Origin: Dimorphilus gyrociliatus
Lineage: Eukaryota; Annelida; Polychaeta; Dinophilidae
Assembly (NCBI GenBank): GCA_904063045.1
Contig: CAJFCJ010000022.1
Coordinates: 372,001-436,000 of the forward strand
Direction: 5' to 3'
Length of the DNA: 64,000 nucleotides
This document shows, one piece after another, positions 19,301 to 33,356 of this stretch. The notes beneath the pieces are model-generated. The model worked only from the letters and a program-made list of their open reading frames with translations. It had not been told where the DNA came from and did not search any database. Made by a program: the position numbers and the translations under genes. The first letter of the stretch is position 1, and each line of letters opens with the position of its first letter.

Positions 19301-19889
19301 TCAACTTCTATCACAATTTTTCGCATCTAAACAGGCTACTCTCTTAACTTGTTCTCTTTTCCTCATTAAACAAAACGTCTACTTATTAGTATAGAATAAT
19401 TGCCTTACGTGACAGTTTCACAAATTATGGATTCATTTGAAAACTCGTGTTAAATCGTTAAGTATGAAAGGTGAAAAACTGATAGGCAAAACTTTGTCGT
19501 ATCATGTAAAATCTCGTTTAATATCAATTAATCAACCTATACTTGACGTCCTAAGGTTTTTTCCCGTGAAATTAAAGATGAATTACGTAACGTATAGAAT
19601 TTCTTTTCTACTTTTTTTGCCTTAAAACTAGTGAAATTAATTAGATAAAAACATTCTAAATTAAAATAATTCAAAGATATTCTGATTTACGATATCATTA
19701 ACATCTTCAATCACTTAAGACAATTAGACAATTGGCTTTTACGACCTTAAATAGCTATACCAAAATCACAACTTTAAATCTGTCAACTTTTTATATTCTA
19801 ATTCTTTTTATTTTCCTTTCTCTCCAGTTTCTTTTTTTTATCTTCTAGTCGATTGCCGACAAGAATAATTTTATATACTTTTATTCCTA
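15054..19889. other. 3' flank and intergenic region
   Basis: Starts with the presumed K2P 3' UTR. It contains palindromic TATAC(A/T)GTATA elements at 15872 and 16184, a (TA)n run at 16311-16339, and TC-rich stretches near 16020-16070 and 19080-19140. A TAGTGGCGCCA word (CTCF-like core) lies at 18691. The reading frames at 18487 and 18987 are low in information and lack domains. No gene is supported. Confidence 0.6.
16311..16339. repeat. (AT)n microsatellite
   Basis: About 14 AT units in intergenic DNA. Confidence 0.9.
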
Positions 19890-20000
19890 TAGATGGCACT
19901 CTACTCCAAACGTACTACTACAATACCAGCTGCAAAATTAGTTTGCACTGCAGTAGCAGATGGAGACTGACAAGAAGCCGGGATGAAACTAGATCAATAG
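19890..20000 (+). other. Possible 5' untranslated exon of the downstream GPCR
   Basis: A locally G+C-richer stretch beginning at a TAGATGGC motif and ending at a good donor (AATAG|gtaata at 20001). The next good acceptor on this strand (ctctttttcag, ending 21431) lies just upstream of the GPCR start codon at 21441. This fits a spliced leader exon, but it could also be unrelated intergenic sequence. A five-codon upstream frame (from ATG 19983) would be included. Confidence 0.25.
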
Positions 20001-21440
20001 GTAATAACTATTTCAAATGATTTCCAAAAAACGAGAGGTAAGTTATAACATAATACAAGTTTATCAATTTCCGTAAAGAAACATTTATTTAGTTAATTTA
20101 AAACAGAAACAAGCTGTAGATAAAAGCGACAATATTAGTAATTTTCTTATAGAGTAGACTATTAATGTAGTTAAACAAGTAGAATAGAAATAAGTACATA
20201 TATCTAATGATTAGTCTATTTTTCCTTTGTTTCTCTTTCTAAGTATCAACCATTTTTCTTCTATTCTTTCTCCTTTCGCTGCTTAATTACAATTCTATCT
20301 ATATTCATACAAAATATATAATATACAATATATATATATGATATATGCTGTTTAGACAAAAATAATACTTTACACAAGTCTTTGAATGATAATTGGACAA
20401 TAGTTACAAGTTGTTGCAAATTGAATAGGAATTAATGGCAGTATTTATGTTATACGTATTTTTTATGATAAATTTTTTAATTATTGGAAAGAGTGAACAG
20501 ATTAGAAGTAGTTTAATGTAAACATATTGAATAAATACAATATACATTCAAGTGTTTTTATACTATGCAACACTTCAGAAGAAATCTATTAAAAGAAAAG
20601 TTAAAAGTTGTTTTCACAATGACTTTGTAAAGATTATATAACTAAACAGTTGTAATTATATAATACAATATGTGTAGCCAATATAGATACCCTAAATGAT
20701 GTATTTATATTCATAAACAAAGGAAAATGCTACTAGTTATTTATAATGATCAGAATATACAATATATATATATATATATTTATATATAGTGTACATATAT
20801 ACTGTATATGCCTACATCCATGTTTAATCTTTTTCCTTCCTCTCCTTTATCTTGTCATTCTCATCATTAATATTAAATACTATTAAAAAGTCGATAGAAA
20901 GTAAAGTATTTAAATAAATAAACAAATATATACAGTATATATATATATATACATACATAATAATATATATTGTAAGTGTTCTCCCCTTTGAAAAACTATC
21001 CAACTGAAAGAGAGTGCTATTATGACAAAGAGAAGGATCTTAAATAAATTGACTTCCTTCTCTTTTATTAAGATAACCTTGATTATAAGATTTAATTGTA
21101 ACTTTCTTCGTCAAGGTATAAGTATTGATCCTGATATTTTCAAGACTAGTCTAGGTGGAAAAGTCAAGCGAAACGTATGACTTGTACTTTAATCAGTATT
21201 TTGTTTTAAACATTTCCTTATTCATTATCGATATTTGTTTGAATGGAGGAAAAAGTGAGAAGATCACAGCGACAGTTTAAACTTTAATAATGAAAGATCA
21301 CGCAGTTAATAGGTTCATTTATATGAAAAGATATTTTTACACTGTTAACATGAATATGTTGAAAATAAAGAACAAGTAGAGTTAATTAGGTGATCGTTCA
21401 ACATTTGTACATTGTTGTAACTCTTTTTCAGCTTTAAAGA

Positions 21441-24400
21441 ATGATGGTTAACTGTAAATTGGCTCTCGAATTGTACAAGAGAAGATTTGTTTCCAACTCG
21501 TCGTTACAATCGTTACAGGATTGCGCTAATCAATCATTCTTTTTGAGAAATGATAGCGTCTCTATGGAATTTACCGATGACCAAAGATTGCGAAAAATCG
21601 GTATGGACATTTATGCATTCTGCACACCGATAATTATTGCAGTTGGTCTGTTTGGTAATTTGGTCTCTTTAAAAAGTAAGTAATTTTTTTCTCCCGTCTA
21701 ATTCCATAGGAAAAAAACACTACAGAATACATACAAAGCATTCATTGACCCCCTCTCAGAGTTTCTCGTCAAACCTATTGACGTAGAAGTTGGAAACTGG
21801 AGTCGTTAAGGTTGATGAACCCGTGTTTTTCTAAATGATAAGAACTTATACGATTGTACTCCCTTAATTTTCGTTTTGTAAACTTTGTATATAAAATTCT
21901 ATGTATTTTTTTCCCTTTTCTCACCGCCTCTTCAATAAGATATTGAAGGGAAAAGGTCAAAATCAGGTCTAGGATATGAAGAATACGAAATTAAATTTAA
22001 GCTTCGTAAAAGTCATTAGGCCTTGAGATTTACCAATTTGCTTTCCCTCTTAGCAAAGAGAAAAATATGACGAAAAGAGAGAGAGCGAGAAACAGCTACC
22101 ATTTGAATCTCGCAAAAGTACTCAGAGAACGAGAGTATTGTTTCTTAGAAACTACCAATATTACACCACACTTAGCTCCTAGCCATTTTATGCATTTTGT
22201 CATTTTTATTTAATTTCAGCTAATTTAATTATTCATTCTTTTTTAAGATTTTTTTCCTTATCAATCTTTATAAAGCTCGTTTAGTTTGTTTTGCATATAT
22301 TTAAATTATAAATTGACCTATCCAGAAGAAAATTACAAATAATAATAGATGGTTTGTTTTCAACTTTATCTCTAGTAAGCCTTTAAAATTTGCAAAAAGA
22401 TATAATTTTGAGAGTTTTATGTCAGAAAAGTCATATCTGCATTTCTTAGATTGCTGTGTAAACAGATAAAAAGGTAGATAGAAAAAGAAGTAGAGGATGG
22501 CAAGATAACAGAGGGAGGAGGGTGGGAGAAGAGAGAAGCAAAATGCAGAATATTCGCATCTTAACTCTATTAATATTTAGGACTGTATGATATTTTTTTT
22601 ACAGTGCAAATACTTCCTTATGCAGTATAATAAATCTGCAATAACGTACATTTTTTTGACATAATTAAAAAAAGATCATTAATAATACCGTACATATATT
22701 TACTCTATGTAAATGTATTTGACTATATATATACAGTATATCGACTATTAAAAATGAATAAATCTAAGATGGCAACTCAAGAGAATCGAAAGTTGAACAG
22801 GCTATTGGTTTTGATTAATTACCATTGAATAATTCCAAAGTAAACTTAACCGAAATTTAATACAGAATTCCATCAGTATATACAATTAAGAAGCATAGAA
22901 AGTAGCACTCATAATCCGAATCTTCAATCCTCCTTTCTCTTTTAATTCTATGATCTCTTTTTACCAACTTTCTTAAAAAGAATTTATAGTGTAGAAGCTA
23001 AACAAAAGAAACATTAGTTTATTGAGTTAGATATATGCTACTTATTATGCAACGTTTAGTTCGTTTGCTATATAAAGGATTTATAATTTATTGAAGATCC
23101 TTTCATTTCTTCTTGTTGTAAATGATAGAAACGATAATTAAAACGGTTTTATTAACTCAAAATAAACCAATAACAAGTTTCAGCCACTTTTTTGAAAAAT
23201 AAAAATTAGGTATTTCAAAATTTGTTTGATTAAACAGTACAAAAATTCAATTATAAATAAATTGATATACGGAGAAAATGGGAAAATCAGTTAGTAAAGC
23301 GGAAAAGTCACGATTACCAGAAGAAGAGCGTCTGTTAGTGGCAAAGCTTGTTTTTTTTACACACTCACTCACTCGTTTTCCCTTTTCTCTCTCTATTATT
23401 CTCATTCTCTCTCTCACCCTTCCTCATCATCTGTTCGGTCTGTACTTGTTTATTATCTCTTTAATGAGAGAAAACAGAAAATCTTATTATTTCGCCAAAG
23501 ATCAAACACACTATTTGGTAATAAGCTAACATCTGTAACAAACGTACAGGAAATGATTGATTGAATAGCTTACACTTATGGATTTCTCTATTCCTTTCTC
23601 TCAATTTTTTATGGTTTTTTGTTTTCTATTTTCAGTATAAAATATGTAGTGTTTGACCCTTTTCCTCTATAAACCGTATCAACTCTTCAAGAATAAACCG
23701 GAAGCAAAGTAATAAAGCGTGATATTCCAAATTAGACTGCTGTGTTGAATTTATTTTTTAGTGGATTAAATCTTTTGGATTGTATTCGCCAACTTTCTAT
23801 TATTTCCTCTTCAAGCTACGTAATTATATTTGACAATTTGAGAAGTCAATCCAAAGGGCCATATAAGTTAGATGATAAGAGTTTGAATGCTGCTAATGTA
23901 GTGTTTTTTTTTGCAATGGGTACTTACCAGCGCATTGAGCGTGCAAAAATTGGATGTATTACACATAGGCCTACTTCAATTAGTTGAATTGTCTGTTACA
24001 AAAAGTTCTGTAAGCAACAGAAGTCTTCTCCATTCGTCTTATTTTCGTATTTTATATTGTACATAGATATTTCCGGTGAATATTCGAGTAACTTATGTTG
24101 CTATAAGCTATGTAGCATTAAGAGATTTATATATTAAAAGATTAACAAGAAAATCGCCTTATTTAATAAAGATAAAGAAAATAAAATCCAAACCGTTAAC
24201 TATTTAGTTATGGTAAATCATGAAATATGCTTTGAGAGAAGAGAGAATCTTCTACCCGGCATTTTCTCCTAGCCAATAAAGGGATAGAGATATGGAAGTA
24301 GAGAGAGAGACAGAGACAGAGACAGAGAAAGAAGGACATTCAGACAGACAGATAAACAGGCAGACAGAAGCAGAGACAGAGACAGAGATGAGGAAATACA

Positions 24401-27400
24401 GGCAGACAGAAATAGACAGACAACAGAGAGAGAGAGAGATTGATGAAAACAAGAGTATTCATAGACTATAAAATTCTTCCAAAAATTGGGAATTCACTTT
24501 AAATAAAGTTAAGTAAAAATCTTGTTAGCTTAAATATGCTGTAAACGAAAGGATGGCTTTTGGATTAACCAAGCCGATTATCTTCTCTAATCTCCAGTCG
24601 GTTTTATACTTTTTTGAGATATTTTATGTCTTTTTTTCTCTCTCTTTCGTCTACTTATTACCTCCTTTTTCCTCGAAAACGGGAAGTATTACAAAAGGAA
24701 CAATCGATACAGAATGAATTAGCAGGAATCTATTCTATATTCCTTATAGTCTGTACGGTTTTATCTGGCTTTTATTTTTTCTTACATACGGACTTAAGAG
24801 TCTTTTCGCTAATTGTTTAATTAAGCCATCTACCCGCTTTCAGTTCAACAATCCTACAAAGTAAAAATACATAAAGGAAGAAGGGATGAAAAAAGTTTAT
24901 AGTCATTTATATTATGGAGAATAAAATCCTTATGACAATACTTATTTACCATAATAAGCATTTTGTAAATAATACACAAAATGAAGGTCTCATCCCATCA
25001 CATCGTCTTTATGTTCTATACCTTTTCATCTGAAGAAACATTACTAAAAACCATTAGATTTCTATTTCTTTTCATATCTTGAAGTCTTTTTCATATATTA
25101 TCTCTGTTTCTCTCTCTCTCTATCTCCCATTCTCTTGCTCTTACTCTTTCCGCCTTTATATCTATTACTTTTTTAATAAACAATAAAAGATATTATTACT
25201 ATGATTTACAATACAATATAATATACAGCAAAATATTTAATTAAGATGCTTTTCCAAGTTTGTAATCGAGATAAAAAATTTAGTTATTTAGCCCTATTGA
25301 ATAACTGTTTGGCAATATAACAGAAAATGTCATGGCTTTTTCCCATGACTAAACTTTTAAACTCTAAATATTCATATTTGTACCAGAGGAAATTTTATAG
25401 TAAATAATTTTATATGGTGTATTTTTACTTTTACTTAATAAATAATATAGCAAATTCGCTGTCCTCTTCTCTCTGTCGTCTCTCTGTCTTTCCTTCTTTC
25501 TCTCTTCCTATCTCTCTCAGTTACTGATGCTGTGACAGGACTAGAAAATTGCCAAGAGCCTCGAAAGAAAAAAAAATAAAGATAGCGTCGTTGTTATTGA
25601 TAGAAGAAACTCTCTCGATAAATTAAAAGTTCATTCCAAATTCCCAGAGAACCTAAAAAGCTGTATATAAATAAAAAAAAGCAAGAAATATGGCAACATT
25701 TTAAATAAAATGTAAAATAACAGTTGGCCATTCTATCATTATGGTATATTTTTATTTTTAGAGCTAAGGAATAGGGGTGGGGATGAGCATGGCTGTGGAG
25801 AGTAAATTTTCAATGTTTTGTGATATCTCTTACTGAAATTAAGAGATTTAAAATGTATTTTATTCCATCAAGACTTCATTGTATATATTGCAAAGATATT
25901 TTACCTTATTTTTATTTTAGAAATTACTGCAAATTTTACTGCAACACATTTAAAAATACTTGTATAATTAGGTGAGATTATCAAATGATAAAAATAAACA
26001 TGTTTTGAAGGCTTATACAATATCCCTATACCCATATATGTACTCATAAAATTACACAATCCCAAAGTTCATTCTATGTTAGTTGATTAACGGCTATAGC
26101 ATACTGTATACGGTGAATAGACACTATACCTCCTTTCTCTTATGTTTATTCATTTTAAAAGTATATCATTAAAAAGGTTATTATTTAATATTGAAAAGGA
26201 AATTAGTAAAGTTAAATATAGAATAATGTGTATATTAGAAAAAATAAAAAGAAAAAAAATAACCTGTTAAGATGCAAACGGGAAGCGAATTAAGTAGGGC
26301 AAAACAGAATCCATTACTGCGTTTATCCATCTTTAACGGTAATCAACTATTGAACTTGCATTTTATCTAACGTCTCCAAGTTCATTTACCTCATTTTACG
26401 ACTTTGACAAAAATGTATTTTCCTTCCGCTTGAATATGCATTCCCATTTCTCCTATACAAAGTGAATATTGTTAGAGTAAAAGAATTTACATCTCCAGCC
26501 AATCTCTCTTTGAATGAAATTCCGCAAGATTATAACTTGCCATGTAGTATTAAAACACTGTAGGCCTACTAAAGCTTTACAGTTATTCTTCAAAAGAACT
26601 TTTGAATGGAAGAGTGTTTGCAATTGACCCAAAGAACTTCTATAATGGACTATTCTTTTAAGTCCTAAGCAGCCATTTAATATCAAAATTATCATGCAGA
26701 AATTTCTCCATTAACAAGACATTTTCTTGTGTTTTGTTAACAAGTTTTTAACGATCAAATAGAATTTTGCAGTATAAGAAATAAGAAAATTTATAATGAA
26801 AATCGATAAAAAACAAGGAATTTAACAGATAAATAAAGAGGACGGAGAGATAGGGAGGCTAAAAGGGTAATGAGAAATATATTAAACTAACAAATAGAAT
26901 AAATACCAATCCTCTGAGGAAAAGAGAATCTTACTTCGTATTTTTTAACCGTCCCTAGAACGTGGTATTAAAATAAAACCGCAATTATATTATTTCTTAT
27001 GAAGTACTTCATCAATTAATTAAAATCCTTTTACTGATAAGAAAGAAGACAATATAACAATAGATATAAAAAACATAAAGATAAAAATCATTGCAGAGTA
27101 TATTCATTACAACAAAGAAATTTATCTTGATGATGTAGACAGTATATAATATTAATAAAAAAAGAAAAAATGGATGAAAAATACCCTGCAAAATCTATAA
27201 ATAGATTTTTAATATTCCTGTTTTTTTTATTATTTTACTTCAGTTGAAAATTATATCTTTTAAGCAAAGTAAACACTATTTTAAAATAGTAGGCTTTCTA
27301 CACCTTTCATTTGATTTTAGCGATTAACGACCCAATCAATCTTTCAACCTTTTCAGCAGATTTTAATTTATGATCCTTCTTTCTCTTCAAAGTATATTTC

Positions 27401-29398
27401 CATACTTATTTACGAACGCTTTTAGTCTTTATTTCTTTATCGTTTAATAACATAATATAATAATTGTATTTTCTCTATTTTCGTACGTTTACTGGTTACA
27501 ACTTTTGTTATTTACTTATAAATGCTTTGCAGTTTTTACATCTAGAGTAATGCGAAAACTCTCAGCAACTTCCTACCTTACCGCACTTACGATATCCGAC
27601 TTAACAGCCTTACTATGTTACGTACTTCTCGATTGGATTAGCCGCGGATTACCAGTGATCTCTTCCTATCAAATTGATATCCTCAATCGGAATGGTATTT
27701 GTCAATTTTTCCTCTTTTGCTCCTACTCATCAAGATTCATATCAGTGTGGTTAATATGCTGTTTTTGCGCTGAAAGATATATTGCTGGTGAGTGATTCTT
27801 TCTCTTTTTTTTCTTTATCTCAGTCTTTCTTTTGCTTTATGTTACTTGTAATCTCACTGCCTTCTCTTTTACTCTTTTTTCTAACTTTACCCTTTACCTT
27901 TCCCCCCTCCCCAGCCTTTATTTAGGTCTCTCCTGCTTCTCTTTGCATATCAAACAGTATATCAGTACAGGTAGCCTTTCATAAAAAGAAAATATTCTAT
28001 TATTTCTACTTATTTAATGTCTATTTAAGAAGTAATGTACTTATTAATAATTTTTCTATTTCTCTTCCATCTATCTATCCGTCTTGGTGCTCTCTAGCTA
28101 TCTTTTTGTAATATCTCTAATTTCATGTAAAGAATAAGAAAGAGTTATCAAGCAGGAAATTAATTATAACTAAGGATTAACTAATTTATTAGAAAAAGAT
28201 GTAAAGAGACAATAAAATGACTTTTATATTATCTACCTTGAAATAATCGTTTCTTAATCTATAAAACTTCCATTAGTATTTTTTTCGAAAAGCGTCCCTT
28301 TTACGCTTTTGTTTGAAAAATACACATACTAAAGACAGTTACAAATTCAATAGAAAGTATTTAAGAATAAAACAAGATGGCGCTAAATTACACCTTTACT
28401 TTTCATGTTTTAATACATTAGACGTAGTGAATAAATAAGAGACATAGAGAGATAGAGTTAAATTTTGTAATTATCGTTTAATGTATATGTTTAATAATGA
28501 AATTAGTCTAATATAATTAAACGAAAGTATCAAGTACACAATTGAATTTAACTATTAAATATATCTGTAAATCTTGTCAATAACAGTATAATACTGTACT
28601 TTACATGATCTAGTTATATAATAATAGGCTATAAATATACAAATGTCTTGTATTCAAACTTTTTTTAATAGCTTAAAATAATCTATGCTATTGACGTGTG
28701 CTTTTCTTTTTCTTTTGATTTCTACAGTTAATCGACCAACTTATAGAAAAAGATTATGCAATAGGAAAACTGCAAAATGGGTTATTCTTATACTTTGTTC
28801 TATAGCTTGCTCTTTTTGCATATATACTTTGATTATTGGTGGGGTCTACCTTTCTAAGCAAGGAGGAGAAGTTTGCAGTTTAAACCCTTCCAACCCTGCT
28901 ACTACAGTACTAGAAATTACTTACGGTTTGAGCATTACCGCTCTGCCGTTTCTATTGATAGCTTTCATAAATTGTCTAATCCTTAAAAAACTTGCCTGGT
29001 GTACTGGAGCGAATAGAATCAGAAAGAAAGCGAATCGGATTAGATTTGAATTCACCATGATTATTTTGGTAGTCTCTACCTGCTTCGTTGGATTAAATTT
29101 GCCCTATTTCGTCGTTTGGAGCTGTTACAGAATTATTCAACTGCAAAATAAATATTTTGTATTCGATATTTACAGTGGCCAACTGCATATAGCAAGAACT
29201 TTATTTTGTTCTAACTACTGTGTCAAATTTTTTCTATATTGCGCCACTGGAGCTTATTATAGACGAGAACTACGGGTTTTTTTTAAAACTGAAAAAGAAA
29301 ATGAAAGAAGGAGATCTCTCAGCGAAAGCAGTGTTCATAGAGTTCTTCTTCGAGGGGTTAATAGGGTGAACAACAATAATAATGGAAGAATTGACTAA
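21441..29398 (+). CDS. Class A (peptide-type) G-protein-coupled receptor
   Basis: Three exons: 21441-21675, 27533-27787 and 28728-29398, both introns phase 1, total 386 residues. The N-terminus carries NSS and NQS glycosylation sites. Exon 1 ends in TM1 (IIIAVGLFGNLVSL). Exon 2 holds TM2 (LTALTISDLTALLCYV), the loop/TM3 cysteine (GICQFF) and ends within the DRY-type box. The codon completed across the junction gives CAERYIAVNRP. Exon 3 has TM4, the loop-2 cysteine (GEVCSL), TM5, a basic loop, TM6 and TM7 ending NYCVKFFLYCATGAYYRREL. This ending resembles the N-x5-FLYC..G..FRREL form common in invertebrate neuropeptide receptors. A basic, Ser/Asn-rich tail follows. The ligand is not predictable. 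The 5.9-kb first intron could hide a further exon, but the reading frame does not need one. Confidence 0.88.
21676..27532 (+). other. Large first intron of the GPCR gene
   Basis: 5857 bp, donor gtaagt, acceptor tgctttgcag. It contains a TATACAGTATA element at 22730, a GACAGA-like repeat at 24301-24440, a TC-rich block at 25460-25520 and AGATGGC words near 22770 and 24825. Frames of 60-83 codons inside it show no recognisable domain. Confidence 0.75.
24301..24440. repeat. Degenerate GACAGA/GA minisatellite
   Basis: About 140 bp built from GAGA, CAGA and GACAGA words with drift, within the GPCR intron. Confidence 0.9.
27788..28727 (+). other. Second intron of the GPCR gene
   Basis: 940 bp, donor gtgagt, acceptor gatttctacag. 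It includes an AAGATGGCGCT word (CTCF-core-like) near 28374-28384. Nothing else is recognised. Confidence 0.8.
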
Positions 29399-31831
29399 TA
29401 TATATCTATTATTATTATTTTCTTTCTTCTTTCTTCTTTCTTCTTCCTCTTCTTCTTCTTCTCTTCTCTATCTCTCTACAAACAGGCTAATTATACATTT
29501 TAATATTGAAAAAGATAGGACATTTTTCCTTTTCCTGAACTATCCACCTCATCTTATCTCTTTCTCTAAAAAAAGTGCTGATTAATTGTATCCAAAGGAA
29601 AGCTTGTGGCCTAGCTATTCTGCTTATTGCTGTGATATATTTAGATAAAACCCAATTGAATATTTGTAATAAGCTTTCAATTGAAAATGGCATGCAGACA
29701 AACTATTATTTTATATGTTTTCCGGGTGTTGCAATCAAATATAAATTATCTATTCATTCTTTATTTCTTAACAAATGATTTGTTATTTATGTTTAATATT
29801 TACGGTAAACATCTCTTTCGCGAAGAAGAACAGTCGTGAAAAAAACCAAACAACCTGTCTTGTATAATATATATATATATATAGTCTATACAAACAGAAC
29901 TACGGACAACCATATACATTTGTAACAATGATAAACTTCGTATAATCAAATTATTATTATTTTAATAGCTGAACAGTATATATCAGAAAAAAGAATTTAA
30001 TAGCGACATCTGTTGACAAGTTATCAAATTGTCTTGATCGTATCAAACAACACGGTAGATATGAGCAAATTGGTAAAAACAAGAAATAAAGAACCCTCCA
30101 ATAGCCAACATGGAAACTATAATAAATCAAATTTTATCTCTTTCATTTATTAATACATCTAAAAATGACAAAAAAAATAAATAAAAGGGCATTTGAAACG
30201 CGAAGGTAGAACGCAAATACCTGAAAACTGGCTATAATCAAGTAGAGAGGAAACTAACAAGTTTTTACTTCATTACTAAATCAAAGTAATAGAAATATCT
30301 TAATCTCTTTAAACAGACGCAGATAGCTAGTATTAAGGTTAAATATCAAAATATTCAAACAAAAAGGAACCTGGCAACTCAATTTATTCTTAATTGTTTC
30401 TCACTTAATATTCTCCAAAGGAATTTTGATACTTTTTCTCAACTCTTCCTCATCTAGATGCAGTTTTGGTCTACGAATACGTTAAAAGTCTCTTGAGAGG
30501 AGTTAAACCAGTTTTAGCAAATTTTTCCTTCAACCCATTTATTCCCTACAAGTGAAACTATTTCAGTAACGATTGTGAATAGTAAGACGAAAGAAGAAGA
30601 TTACAAGAATTTGCAGATGGATGATTTCGTTAAAAGCTTTAAGTCAAGTTTCTTTATCTCTTTAAAAAAATGTTAAAGAAAGCTTTCCTTTCCTTTTCCT
30701 CTCTTAGAGGTTTAGTAGAAAGAAATAAAATAATTTACGGAATTAATAAGAAGCTTTAAGCAATATCTTTTAGCAAATTCCTCTGCTCTTTTGCCTATTT
30801 AACTTTACATTACCATTTTAGAATATAGGCAATTGATTTATGCTTTATATTTTCTTAAATAAGCTCTTGAAGTCGATGCCTCTAGTTATAAAAAAAATTT
30901 CTTTTAACAATCTTACTCATCAGTGAACCTCAATTATGTAAATTTAGAATTTAAATACCCTTTGTATCTATTTTCGTCTAGGAAGATCCTACTTATTCTC
31001 CATTTTCCTCTATCTGTCTCTCTCACTCTCCCACTCTTGCCTCAATTTTATTGAAATGGTCTACTATTTCTAGCTACTAATTCACGCTGACGTCTTTGTT
31101 TCTAAATTCCTCCATCTTCTTATTATAGAATAATTCTTATCAATAGTAAAGCAATAAATGAACTCCATTATTAATTTCCATGTACATTTAATGTCTTTTG
31201 TTGTCAAGTGTCCATTACTAACAAACTGTTAATACTAAAGATTCGAAACATTAGAGTAAACAATCATGTACAAACAGCGTGTTTATTCAACTGTAGTATT
31301 TGTGTTTGTAATACTGATAAGTAAAAAAAATTGTTATACATTATACATTATTCGTATAAATATTATATAAAAGCAATATACTTGTAATGAATATATATAT
31401 ATAGTATATTCTAGTTTATACAATCTACTGCAAATTGTTTATTAGTACTATTCAAGGGAAAATACGAAAATACAGAAATATAAACTGCTAAGTTAAGTAC
31501 AAGTTTAAATAGTTAGGTTATTATTTCTCTAAAATGATGAGTGATGTTTTTTATTTTTTTAATTTGTTCTCTAATTGGGTTAAATGAGTATAAAATCCAT
31601 TATAAATTGATTTACATTGAACTTGTTGTAGACGATATAATTAGAATTTTTTTAAGGAGAGAGAGAGATTATACTCTCTATATGGATTAAAGTTTATAAT
31701 TCAATGATAAAAGATGAGGATTAAAACGAATAGATATTGTTTTAAGATATAATATAATTATTACTTATTTATTGAGAAAAATAATCTTTTATCTCATTTA
31801 AAAACGTTTATAAAATATAAATTAAAAATTC
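29399..31831. other. Intergenic region between convergent genes
   Basis: Holds the 3' flanks of the GPCR (+) and of claudin-like gene A (-). It includes a CTT/TCT-rich block at 29411-29470 and a short TA run near 29868. A GCGACATCTG word at 30003 reads as CAGATGTCGC on the other strand. No gene is seen. Confidence 0.65.
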
Positions 31832-32509
31832 TCATTTTACATCCTTTTTATTTTGGCTTGTATCGTCATCTGTAAAGTTTAGATATGTACTTGTTTCCTT
31901 TCGATTTGACGATACAAACGAGATAATTGAAGATAATAATTGAAGAAAACTACACACAACTGCTAGATAAAAGTTTACATACAAGTATTTGTAAGTGTCG
32001 GTATTGGACTTGACCAAAAACACCACCCAACCAATTAATGTAAATAGTCCTGATCCAAAACTCAATCCTCCCAAAACATAAATGTTGATTGGATAGGACG
32101 GTTTTCGTGAGAAGCAAACCACAAGACTCATTATCCAGGCCGCCAGTGCAGCTATAAAACCGAGAATAATCATCGCTCTTACAGCATGGACCGTAGCTGG
32201 GATATAGAAGAGATATTGTTTTATTAGAATTTACATATCGCGTATTAAACGATTGTCTATTGTTTAGTTTTGTATCTTACGTGTAGCATGGTCTATCGTA
32301 AAGCAAACTTTCCTCACTCCAAAATCATCAGAATCGGCTACTTCGCAAACGCGAAATAATCCTTCGTCCAACCTAACATCTTTATTGAAAAATTTTATAG
32401 AAACCCAATAATTAGTAACTAATGCAAACAGTTGGGCGATGATAGCTATTGGAAGAATGACGAAGGCTGTAACCACTATCGTTTTTGGCGCAGTACTAAA
32501 CATAGACAT
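31832..32509 (-). CDS. Claudin/PMP22-like tetraspan membrane protein A
   Basis: Two exons (32509-32281 and 32196-31832, intron 84 bp, phase 1) encode 197 residues with four hydrophobic segments. The first extracellular loop carries the family signature W...GLW-C-C in the form NYWVS...GLFRVC...VC. This places it in the claudin/PMP22/EMP superfamily of junction or membrane-organising proteins. The first true ATG is at 32509; nine bases further upstream only a TTG is in frame. Exon 1 is 229 nt, exactly as in the paralogue at 38242. Both exon junctions fall at the same place before a VRAM(I/M)IL motif in TM2. The C-terminus is short and polar with no proline-rich tail. It could equally be called a voltage-dependent calcium-channel gamma-like or clarin-like relative; the exact subfamily is not decided. 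Confidence 0.82.
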
Positions 32510-33356
32510 TATTTTCAAATTTTCCTGTGTGATTTTTGTTCTTGTGTTAATATATTCATTTTCGTAAATGTAAAATAAATACCTTTATTCTTGTGAGACT
32601 ATATGAATTATCATAAATTCTCTGCCCAAAGCACGATAATTGCGTCTGCCTAAATATTGGTCAGCCACTTATACGAATGCCTAATAAAGTAATATTAGCA
32701 TACACTCAAAACTAAATGAGTAGTATCGAGAGTATCATTTCCTACTAAACATTCAATTTTCTATTAACAGCCATAATAAAGAAAAAGTAATGAAAGTCAA
32801 ACATTCACATTAAATTCCCTTCTCTAAAGCCGTGTATTACCCAATATATTCTTTCAAAAAAAACACTATTGATCTCTCACTCTCTCTCTCTCTCTTTGTT
32901 ACTATCATAATGAAAGAGTTCGATAATTGTTTAACGTATCAGTAAAATGCAAAAAATTATTTGGTTGCCTATTATACCTTCCCCTTTTTGTATAATACTG
33001 TAATTAATTATAATAGCTCATTATCAGGCACATGACAGAGAATTTTAAATTTAAAGACGGTCTATTCAAAAGCGAATTATTTGAATGATGAGAAAGCACG
33101 AGATAATTAAAATAATTGAATGATAGAATGAGAGAGAGAGAGAGAAAGAACGAAAGAAAGAAATAGAAAATAGGCATACAACAGGTAATAATATTAATTA
33201 TCGCAATTCAAGATATATAAACACCTTTTTATTTAATTTGTATTTATACATTTTATAGTTTGTATCTCTTTATTCAAATGTAATATTGTAGATATTTTAT
33301 ATAAACAGTATTGTAGAATTCCTTAATCAGTTTGATACAATAATCTTTTTCTTCTT
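32510..33356. other. Gap between claudin-like A and lectin gene A
   Basis: 847 bp. A TC run lies at about 32876-32897 and a GA-rich run at 33130-33163. No gene is seen. It should contain the promoter of the claudin-like gene and the 3' end of lectin gene A. Confidence 0.7.

Noticed and set aside
24252-24452. Ser/Val/Cys-rich minus-strand frame
   Set aside because: It is simply the reverse reading of the GACAGA-type repeat at 24301-24440.
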